A stretch of DNA of 57,081 bases from Alphaproteobacteria bacterium UBA2964 (GTDB lineage: Bacteria > Pseudomonadota > Alphaproteobacteria > MPNO01 > UBA2964). The stretch is from NCBI GenBank assembly GCA_905182615.1, contig CAJJCG010000084.1:1-57081 (forward strand), given 5' to 3'. Below, piece after piece: positions 44,028 through 51,165 of this stretch (position 1 is its first letter; each line of letters opens with the position of its first letter). Position numbers and translations under genes: made by a program. The notes below the pieces were generated by a model. The model did no database searches. It saw only the letters and a list, made by a program, of their open reading frames with translations, and was not told the origin of the DNA.

Positions 44028-45863
44028 ATGCCCCTTAGAACCTGGCAACAAGACATTATCGACCAGTACCCGTCGATCATAAAAGAACACCGCCGATTCA
44101 TTCTTAAGGCTCCTACCGGGGCTGGCAAAACTGTGCTCGCTAGCGAGATCATCAAACGATTTTACGAAGGCAAAAAGATTATCGTGCTGTGTCACCGTCT
44201 CGTCTTGCTGGAACAGCTCGAAGGCGCGCTTCGCGACGATCACAACGTCCGAAAACTAACTGTATCCGATACTGGACCTGCTTTTGACGATTATGACATC
44301 TTGCTTTCGACCAGCATGCGGGCAAAAGACGTTTTGGCGGACGCCCTACCCAAAGCCGATTTGATCATCGTCGATGAGGCCCATCGTGTCTCCCCTAACG
44401 GCAAGGGCTATAAGCGGATACTCGATGACTTTACAGAGCATGGCAAAGATGAAGCCCAATTTGTTGGCCTTACCGCGTCTCCAGAACGCCGTACTGGCGA
44501 TCAACGAGATCAGCTGAACCTGGCCTTCGACGCCATTATCGATTGCGCCAACATTGAAGATCTCATCACGGATGGTGTTCTCGTAAAGCCCGTCTATCGA
44601 ACGCATTTTGTTCATGATCTCGACCTTACCGGTATCGACATCAGCTCCGGTGATTTTCCGGTAGCAAAGCTCTCCCCCGCAATCGTCAAATCGTCAATGA
44701 TTGACTACGCGATGAGCGCCTATTTGCAGGAGCGTGAAAACGTTTCACCGCGACCAATATCAGCCTGGTTCTGCGCCGATATCAGTGTCGCCGAGGAAAC
44801 ACTTTTCCGCATTCGTCAAGACGGCGTCTCAGCGGAGATCGTCACCGCTAAAACGCCCATCAAAGCACGCATGAAGTTGCTGAAGAGCCACGAAAAAGGT
44901 GAGGTCGAGGCAATGGTATCCGTCGGGGTCCTGGCCGAAGGTTGGGACAACCCACACTGCAATATCATCGTGCATTTGCGTCCTACCCTATCGAAAGTGT
45001 TATGGGGCCAATCGGTGGGCCGCGGATTGCGTTCAGCGCCCGGCAAGGAAAAATGCGTCATCATCGATGTTAGCTCCAACTGGACAACCTTTGGTCCAGT
45101 TGAAAAGCTTGAATGGAGCCTGTGGAGCCATCGCAAATCCTATATGCAATATACCAACCGATTTAACTGGGTAGGCCAGCAACAGGAAGGCGAAAACGGC
45201 AGAGACGCCTACCTGTTGTGTGAAAACAAACTGCCCAACAAAACGCGCTGTTCACACATATACAAAAAGAATACCTACGAAGACGACACATGCCCGGTTT
45301 GCGGCTCCTACGCCGCAGTCGATATATATGCTGAGCAGGCGCAAGATGGTTCCCTGACCGAGAACCGTTTACACAAACTGTTCTTCGATCGCGTCCCCAA
45401 AGTATTCGACGAGATGAACCTGTCCGTATGGAAGAACCTCGGTGGCACCGCTTGGCGAACAGCCACCCCCAAGGAACAGGTCTTTCTGTCCTTCTGTATG
45501 GCGTTTGTTGAAGTTTCTGGCGAAACCACCCGCTCCGAATCCGACTATTGGGATATCGCGCTTAAAGCCGAAACCAAAATCCGGGAGTATCTCGTCGAGA
45601 ACGCCATCCAGGTTGTCAAACAGGATGAGTTCAACCTAAACGTCATTGCGGATGGTATGCTGACTGGTCGCGAAATCCGCACGGTGCAGGCCCATTACGG
45701 CATATTGCTCTGCGGGACCGCCTTCGAGGAACATGATCTGGACGAGAGCGAACGTAAATATCAGAAGGCGATCCGGATTGCCGAACGGCTGGCGGTTATG
45801 GGCTGTTCTCCAAAAGATAATTTGCCGTACTTCAACGCCGCTAAATACATGTCGGAGCCTTAA
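44028..45863 (+). CDS. SF2 DEAD/DEAH-box helicase with zinc ribbon
   Basis: A 611-residue superfamily 2 helicase: Walker A KAPTGAGKT (27-35), IIVDEAH (113-119), GLTASPERR (148-155), VLAEGWDNP and motif VI GQSVGRGLRS (327-336). A four-cysteine ribbon follows at C398, C408, C422 and C425 (CPVCG), then about 180 residues of unassigned helical sequence. The core is of the UvrB/ERCC3-like restriction-helicase type. No methylase, nuclease or defence gene is adjacent. The stop overlaps the convergent FAH stop within TTAA at 45860-45863. A role in DNA repair or RNA handling is open. Confidence 0.85.
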   Translation: MPLRTWQQDIIDQYPSIIKEHRRFILKAPTGAGKTVLASEIIKRFYEGKKIIVLCHRLVLLEQLEGALRDDHNVRKLTVSDTGPAFDDYDILLSTSMRAKDVLADALPKADLIIVDEAHRVSPNGKGYKRILDDFTEHGKDEAQFVGLTASPERRTGDQRDQLNLAFDAIIDCANIEDLITDGVLVKPVYRTHFVHDLDLTGIDISSGDFPVAKLSPAIVKSSMIDYAMSAYLQERENVSPRPISAWFCADISVAEETLFRIRQDGVSAEIVTAKTPIKARMKLLKSHEKGEVEAMVSVGVLAEGWDNPHCNIIVHLRPTLSKVLWGQSVGRGLRSAPGKEKCVIIDVSSNWTTFGPVEKLEWSLWSHRKSYMQYTNRFNWVGQQQEGENGRDAYLLCENKLPNKTRCSHIYKKNTYEDDTCPVCGSYAAVDIYAEQAQDGSLTENRLHKLFFDRVPKVFDEMNLSVWKNLGGTAWRTATPKEQVFLSFCMAFVEVSGETTRSESDYWDIALKAETKIREYLVENAIQVVKQDEFNLNVIADGMLTGREIRTVQAHYGILLCGTAFEEHDLDESERKYQKAIRIAERLAVMGCSPKDNLPYFNAAKYMSEP

Positions 45864-46729
45864 TCCGGCGTAGCCACCAAGTCGGATTCGTCAATCACAG
45901 TATTCCGCAACACCCCGATACCCGTGATCTCCATCTCCAGAACGTCCCCTGGTTTAAGATAGACCGGGGGCTCACGTCGGTGCCCCACGCCCGCCGGTGT
46001 ACCGGTGGCAATTATGTCCCCCGGTTTCAACAGCGTCTGACGAGAGAAATAGGACACTAGAAATGGCACATCCATAATTAGCTGATCGACACACGATCTC
46101 TGCATGACGTCGCCATTGAGTCGGGTTTCAACAAAAGTATCGGCCCAGTCTGGTGCCGCATCCCGGGTGAGCATGCAGGGCCCACAGGCGCCGGTATGCC
46201 AAAAATTTTTGCCCTGAAAGACACTGCGCTCATACTGATACTCCCGGATTGTGCCATCGTTGAGTATCGTATAGCCCGCTACGTAGTCCAACGCGTCCTC
46301 AGCACTGACGTTCCGGACTGAGCGGCCTATGACTACAGCGTATTCAACCTCGAAATCCATGCTGACTTGACCTCGTGGACGAACCAACGGTTCGTTATGT
46401 CCAACAACTGACTCCTGGAATTTGGCAAACGCGCTTGGGAACTGGTCTTCCGTCCGCCCGGTTTCAGCGCGGTGATCCATATAGTTTACCCCGACGCAGA
46501 AAATGTTTACGGGCTCGGCGGTTAACGGTAGGAACGTCACACTATCGAGCCCAAAATCGGGAGACGCTCCAGCCACCGCCTCTTGCGCAACCGCAATAGC
46601 CTGACCGCTGATAAGCGAAACAAGTGTGGAGTAATTCCGGCCGATACGAGAAGAAAGATCAATGATCCCCTCATCGGTCATCACGCCATACTGATTTTTA
46701 CCGCCCACTTTATAACTACATAACTTCAC
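45860..46729 (-). CDS. fumarylacetoacetate hydrolase family protein (second)
   Basis: A 289-residue FAH-fold enzyme: IFCVGVNYMDH, metal region MDFEVEYAVVIGRS, FQGKNFWHTGACGPC and GDIIATGTPAGVGHRREPP. The HTGACGP loop and VGHRREPP resemble ureidoglycolate-lyase-like and acylpyruvase members. It is not closely paralogous to 26277-27137. It shares its stop bases with the helicase gene and lies alone, with a 400-base non-coding stretch upstream holding its promoter. Confidence 0.88.
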   Translation of the reverse strand: MKLCSYKVGGKNQYGVMTDEGIIDLSSRIGRNYSTLVSLISGQAIAVAQEAVAGASPDFGLDSVTFLPLTAEPVNIFCVGVNYMDHRAETGRTEDQFPSAFAKFQESVVGHNEPLVRPRGQVSMDFEVEYAVVIGRSVRNVSAEDALDYVAGYTILNDGTIREYQYERSVFQGKNFWHTGACGPCMLTRDAAPDWADTFVETRLNGDVMQRSCVDQLIMDVPFLVSYFSRQTLLKPGDIIATGTPAGVGHRREPPVYLKPGDVLEMEITGIGVLRNTVIDESDLVATPD

Positions 46730-47140
46730 GATTACCGCCCTTCCTTGTTCTTACTCTAAATACGCTACCTCGGCATTCCGACAAGAAGAACCAATATAAT
46801 TTCCGGGCACAAAAAAGTTATCCAGAGCGACCAACTCCGAGACAAACGAAATAGAGAAAGAAATAGATAAGCTCTCGAAGCAAGAGCAGTAGTGCTTTAA
46901 TTTTTCAATTTAAAATTTCGACGAAGTACTATTCGAGCCCTCATGCACATCTCCAGCAACGGTGTCTAATTCCTTGGCATTGAACTAAGCTTAGGCAGGG
47001 GTACAGAGTGATCTATCTCGAAGCTTGAGTTGTTGAAGTGCTAAAAGACGGAGAATCGCTGATTTTTTATCAGCGACATCGTGTCTAGCAACCTGCAAAT
47101 TTTTCGATACTCTGGCTCAAACTCGTCTACGGAACTCGAT
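46730..47140. other. intergenic region between FAH and DUF3553 genes
   Basis: About 410 bases that are AT-rich in places. Beyond a GCTCT/AGAGC stem near 46871-46887 and the 8-bp hairpin at 47056-47076 I see no coding frame, tRNA-like structure or repeat. It should contain promoters for both divergent genes, but I cannot place them with confidence. Confidence 0.4.
47056..47076 (+). promoter_or_regulatory. hairpin in the leader of the DUF3553 gene
   Basis: TCGCTGAT, five T, ATCAGCGA: a perfect 8-bp stem 65 bases before the ATG at 47141. It could be an operator or a leader RNA hairpin. No U-run follows, so it is not an intrinsic terminator. Confidence 0.35.
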
Positions 47141-47323
47141 ATGAATGAAGAATTTGTCCCTGGCGTTCTAGTGCGTCATCCTGATCGCGAGGACTGGGGC
47201 CTCGGCCAAGTCCAATCTTCAATCGACAACCGAATTACTGTCAATTTTGAGCATCGGGGTAAAGAGTTGATTAACGGCAATGTCATCTCCTTAATTTTAG
47301 TGGAAGAAGACCGCGGCCAATAA
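47141..47323 (+). CDS. DUF3553 domain protein
   Basis: A 60-residue small beta-rich protein: GVLVRHPDREDWGLGQVQSS then RITVNFEHRGKELIN, the DUF3553 pattern that also occurs at the C-terminus of some UvrD/PcrA-like helicases. I start at ATG 47141 (MNEEFVPG), with GGAA nine bases upstream; a GTG at 47081 extends the frame by 20 residues of low-complexity sequence not typical of the family. Function unknown; nucleic-acid or RNA-polymerase contact is suggested only by the helicase association. Confidence 0.8.
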   Translation: MNEEFVPGVLVRHPDREDWGLGQVQSSIDNRITVNFEHRGKELINGNVISLILVEEDRGQ

Positions 47324-47427
47324 TGGCCAAATTATGGGTTTCTCTGGAATAATTGTGTCGCAGCAGGTAACAACTAGCTGACAGGATACAATTCATCACG
47401 ACGCTAAATTAGATAAGATTATAAAGA

Positions 47428-49122
47428 ATGGCCGATACTAAATCTGTAAAAAGACATTCCCACCCAGGACGTGGCGGGCGCGGTGCTGCACACCCTAAAG
47501 GCCGTCAGCTTGACGCCAATGCCCAAGACCAGATTCTGGCTCTGCTCGGCGACAAGCCACGTGACCGGGATATGCTCATCGAGCACTTGCATTTGATACA
47601 AGATAAGTACGGCTGCCTTTCCGCTGACCATCTCGTCGCGCTTGCCGATGAAATGAAGATGGCGATGGCAGAAGTCTATGAGGTCGCAACGTTTTATGCA
47701 CATTTCGACGTCCTTACTGATGACGCAAATCGTCCACCGCCGACAACGATACGGGTATGCGATAGCGTCACCTGCGAGATGCTTGGAGCCGAACAGCTGA
47801 TCGCTAAATTGTCGAAAAACGCCAGCGCTGATATTCGGGTTATACGAGCGCCCTGCATGGGTGCCTGCGACAAAGCGCCGGCAGTCTCTATCGGTCACAC
47901 ACAGATTGCCCCTGCAACAGCGGATACGGCGCTGGCAGCGGCGACGAATAAGGCGCATGCGAGTTTGCCCAATTACGTGGATTTCGACGCGTACGAAAAA
48001 GACGGCGGCTACGCTTTGCTGCACGAGTGCCTCAGCAACACCCGCACACCGGATGAGCTGATCGAAATACTCAATGATTCTGGCTTGCGAGGCCTCGGCG
48101 GCGCAGGATTTCCAACCGGCCGCAAATGGACTTTTGTCAGGGCAGAGAAAGGCCCTCGGCTTATGGCCGTTAACGCTGACGAAGGCGAACCTGGCACCTT
48201 TAAAGATCGTTGGTTCCTTGAACAGGATCCACATCGCTTCCTTGAAGGCATGCTGATCGGGGCGTGGGCGGTTGAAGCAGAAGATATCTATATTTATTTG
48301 CGCGACGAGTACCCGGAAATTCGAGAGATTCTTCTCAAGGAAATTCCCAAGCTTGAAGCGGCCGGGCTGGCTGAGCCTGGACGTGTTCATCTCCGTCGCG
48401 GCGCCGGCGCTTATATATGCGGTGAAGAATCCGCGATGCTAGAATCAATTGAAGGCAAGCGTGGTCTACCCCGCCATAAACCACCCTTCCCCGCTCAAAT
48501 TGGTTTGTTTGGGCGCCCCACGCTGATCCACAATGTTGAGACCCTCTACTGGATCCGCGATCTCGTACAAAAAGGCGCCAGTTGGTTTATGGGTAAAGGA
48601 CGCAATGGATCGAAAGGTTTGCGAACATTTTCCGTATCAGGCCGCGTAAAGGAGCCGGGCGTAAAAATTGCTGATGCCGGCATCACTGTACGAGAACTCA
48701 TCGACGAATATTGCGGTGGGATACAAGATGGCCATACCTTTAAAGGCTATCTACCCGGCGGGGCTTCCGGTGGTATTTTACCGGCAAGCATGGATAGCGA
48801 ACCGCTGGATTTCGGAACCCTTGAACAATATGGCTGCCTAATCGGCTCCGCCGCCGTCATTATTTTGTCGGAGGAAGATTCCACCGGAAACGTTGCCCTT
48901 AATCTTTTAAAATTCTTCGAAGATGAAAGCTGTGGTCAATGCACGCCGTGCCGCAATGGATGCGAAAAAGCTGTTCAACTACTTGAGCAACCAACTTGGG
49001 ACAAATCACTGTTGGAAGAGCTGTCATCGGCAATGCAAGATTCATCTATTTGCGGCTTAGGCCAGGCAGCGACCAACGGCCTGAACTCAGTCTTCAAATA
49101 TTTCCCTGACGATGTGAAATAA
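47428..49122 (+). CDS. NAD-dependent formate dehydrogenase beta subunit (NuoE-NuoF fusion)
   Basis: A 564-residue fusion. The NuoE-like part (about 30-170) has [2Fe-2S] cysteines C111, C116, C143 and C147. The NuoF-like part has FMN loop LGGAGFPTGRKW, NADEGEPGTFKDRW for NADH, GAYICGEESAM and the [4Fe-4S] motif ESCGQCTPCRNG with a later CGLGQ. Two-subunit FDH1 of Methylobacterium has the same fused beta chain (about 570 residues). It passes electrons from formate oxidation to NAD+. The matching alpha subunit is not adjacent but 2 kb downstream. The N-terminal 27 residues are basic and Gly/His-rich. Confidence 0.93.
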   Translation: MADTKSVKRHSHPGRGGRGAAHPKGRQLDANAQDQILALLGDKPRDRDMLIEHLHLIQDKYGCLSADHLVALADEMKMAMAEVYEVATFYAHFDVLTDDANRPPPTTIRVCDSVTCEMLGAEQLIAKLSKNASADIRVIRAPCMGACDKAPAVSIGHTQIAPATADTALAAATNKAHASLPNYVDFDAYEKDGGYALLHECLSNTRTPDELIEILNDSGLRGLGGAGFPTGRKWTFVRAEKGPRLMAVNADEGEPGTFKDRWFLEQDPHRFLEGMLIGAWAVEAEDIYIYLRDEYPEIREILLKEIPKLEAAGLAEPGRVHLRRGAGAYICGEESAMLESIEGKRGLPRHKPPFPAQIGLFGRPTLIHNVETLYWIRDLVQKGASWFMGKGRNGSKGLRTFSVSGRVKEPGVKIADAGITVRELIDEYCGGIQDGHTFKGYLPGGASGGILPASMDSEPLDFGTLEQYGCLIGSAAVIILSEEDSTGNVALNLLKFFEDESCGQCTPCRNGCEKAVQLLEQPTWDKSLLEELSSAMQDSSICGLGQAATNGLNSVFKYFPDDVK

Positions 49123-49143
49123 GTTTGGGGTTCTCGGCTCAAG

Positions 49144-50019
49144 ATGACTGATTTAATCAACGGTCCTGACTGGCACCCCAAGAGACCTAAATTCCAACCA
49201 CCGCCACTGAGCTGCGACACACACGCTCACCTCTACGGGCCCTATACGCGCTTTCCCATCGACCCGGCCAAGGGCGACGGCCCAGATACCAGCTATGAAC
49301 AATACAGAAACATGCTTGATGTGTTGGGTGTCGAGCGCGCTGTTCTTGTCCAGGCGCGGGATTACGGTGGCATCGACCAGGTGACTGTTGATGCAATTGA
49401 AAGATCGGAAGGCCGTATTCGCGGTATTGCCGCAATGCCACGAGATGCAATCGAAAGGCATCTCGATTTCTTGGTCGAAAAGAATTTTTGTGGAATTCGT
49501 CTATCGAGTTTTTCACCAGGTGCTGTCCGGCTGGATCAACTCGAAGCAATGGCACCGCTCATGGAAGAGCTCGGCTGGGCGACCCTCATTCATCTGACAG
49601 ACATTGAAGAAATCATTGAGCTCGCTCCCCGTATTGAAAAGCTGTCAGCAAATATTATATTTGATCATCTAGCCCGGGTTCGCAGCCATAACACACTCGA
49701 CAGTCCTGGATTCCGAACTCTGCTAGCATTGCTCCGAGACACTGATCATTGCTGGGCCAAAATCTGTAGCTGGTATCGATTATCCAGGTCCGGAGCGCCC
49801 TACGACGATATGACGCCATACGCCCGGGCGCTAATCGAGACAAGACCGGACCGCCTCGTCTGGGGAACCAACTGGCCACATCCCAATTCATACATTGCCA
49901 CGCCAAATGATGGTGATTTACTGGATCAGTTTATGAATTGGGCCGACGACAACGAAACACGGCAACAAATCCTGGTCGACAATCCAGCACGGCTATTTGG
50001 CTTTGAGACACCAGCTTAA
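49144..50019 (+). CDS. LigI-like amidohydrolase (pyrone-dicarboxylate lactonase family)
   Basis: A 291-residue TIM-barrel hydrolase of the COG3618/LigI group. CDTHAHLYGP (about 24-33) is the strand-1 motif, LIHLTD and IIFDHLARV supply further ligands, and WGTNWPHPN is the strand-8 motif. 2-Pyrone-4,6-dicarboxylate lactonase opens the pyrone ring in protocatechuate 4,5-cleavage and works without a metal. In WGTNWPHPN an Asn occupies a position where many relatives have the catalytic Asp, so activity may be altered. It sits between the two formate dehydrogenase genes, 21 bases after the beta-subunit stop. Confidence 0.85.
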   Translation: MTDLINGPDWHPKRPKFQPPPLSCDTHAHLYGPYTRFPIDPAKGDGPDTSYEQYRNMLDVLGVERAVLVQARDYGGIDQVTVDAIERSEGRIRGIAAMPRDAIERHLDFLVEKNFCGIRLSSFSPGAVRLDQLEAMAPLMEELGWATLIHLTDIEEIIELAPRIEKLSANIIFDHLARVRSHNTLDSPGFRTLLALLRDTDHCWAKICSWYRLSRSGAPYDDMTPYARALIETRPDRLVWGTNWPHPNSYIATPNDGDLLDQFMNWADDNETRQQILVDNPARLFGFETPA

Positions 50020-50047
50020 TTTAATAGCGTCGTCTTATGACCGGCCC

Positions 50048-51003
50048 TCAGGTGTAAAGTCTCTCGCCTTCCATACCCTTGTATAGGTCGGTAACGAATT
50101 CCCCGTAGCCATTAAATGGCTGCGTCGGTACGCGACCGAGTTTTCCTAAAACACGCTCTGTCGCCTGGTTCCAGCGCCGGTGCGATACTTTTGGGTTCAC
50201 ATTCGCTCAGAAACCGTATTCCGTCGGGTTTACTTTCTCCCAAAATGTCAGCGGCTGTTTCTCTGTAAAGGTAAACTGAGAAATCGATTTAATCGATTTA
50301 AAGCCATACTTCCAGGACACTGCTATTCTTAACGAAGCGCCGTTCTGCTTGGGGATCGGTTTGCCGTAAAGGCCTGTCGCAATAAAGGCGAGGTCATTCG
50401 TCGCCTCGGCAATGGTCAGCCCTTCGCGATAGAGCCAAGGATACCAGCCCTGTTACTGACCAGATGCGACCGTCGGATTATGAAAGGTTTCCATCTACAA
50501 ATACTTTGCGGAGCCAAGCGGCTTGGCGGGACCCACCAGCGCTTTCAAAGCAAACCTCGACCAAAGGTGCCTCAACGCAGCGTTGTCGATAAAGCCGTTC
50601 CTCAAGGGGCATTTTCTTGAGGAGTTCATCTATACCCAACGTGATTGGTTCTCTACCAATCCATCAATTTCACTTCCCAAGGCCGTAGTGGTAGTACCTG
50701 AGATGCCCACCAGATGTTCTTGTAGGAGCCGAAATTGTTATAGGTCGTCGCGAGCTTTTCAGGGGTTTCAGGTCGATCCAGCTTGAAGCGGGTATTCCGC
50801 TTCACGGGATACAGTGATGCACTGGAAACACTTTTATAGGTGACTGGTGAATTATCTTCACACGCAGCCAGCAATGGCGCAGCTCCTGCGATCAATCCAC
50901 CCAGCCCCATCGTCTTCAATAGTGAGCGATGGTCGCGATAAACGCCCTCCGGGGTTGTCTATAATTCTTTGAGTTCCTAGTCACGGCGCTGGCGGATCGG
51001 CAT
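50048..51003 (-). pseudogene. msrP: decayed msrP (periplasmic methionine-sulfoxide reductase, Mo subunit)
   Basis: Read across frames, the minus strand encodes MsrP: MPIRQRRD start at 51003, a Tat-like LLKTMGLGGLIAG, TTYNNFGSY, LRPWEVKLMD, GIDELLKKMPLEERLYRQRC with the Mo-ligand Cys in CVEA, FALKALVGPAKPLGSAKY, YREGLTIAEA, GASLRIAVSWKYGFKSIK, YGF...ANVNPK and [17 protein letters not shown]. Lesions: TAG at codons 9 and 15, a frameshift near 50655, loss of the segment after CVEA with a return to the first frame, TAG at 50495-50497, TAA at 50453-50455 and TGA at 50207-50209. No msrQ follows. The gene is clearly dead. Confidence 0.9.
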
Positions 51004-51068
51004 GATTTTAGACCTTTATATTCCTCTTCCCATGAACATGGCATCACCCCACCATCTCACTAATAACG

Positions 51069-51084
51069 TTTTCGCGAGCGAAAA
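51069..51084. promoter_or_regulatory. palindrome upstream of the formate dehydrogenase alpha gene
   Basis: TTTTCGC-GA-GCGAAAA, a near-perfect 16-base palindrome 82 bases before the ATG at 51166, between the dead msrP and the alpha-subunit gene. Its position suits an operator or activator site. It does not match the E. coli ModE box as I remember it. Confidence 0.4.
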
Positions 51085-51165
51085 GACAAAACTCCCTAAC
51101 ACTTCAATTGACCCTATGGACAGCGGAAACTAGATTGAGTCCGTAGTTTGCTTCAGGCGGATATA

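Noticed and set aside
44028..45863. Defence island around the helicase
   Set aside because: Neighbours are a DMT transporter and FAH-family enzyme; no restriction, toxin, nuclease or integrase gene is present.
47419..48390. Long (323-codon) open frame antisense to the formate dehydrogenase beta subunit
   Set aside because: It lies wholly opposite a strongly supported gene, has an unusual composition rich in Cys, Arg and Phe, and shows no domain. It is a frame shadow.
50523..50786. Plus-strand 87-codon frame opposite the msrP pseudogene
   Set aside because: No start signal and no recognisable protein; the minus strand aligns clearly with MsrP in all frames needed.
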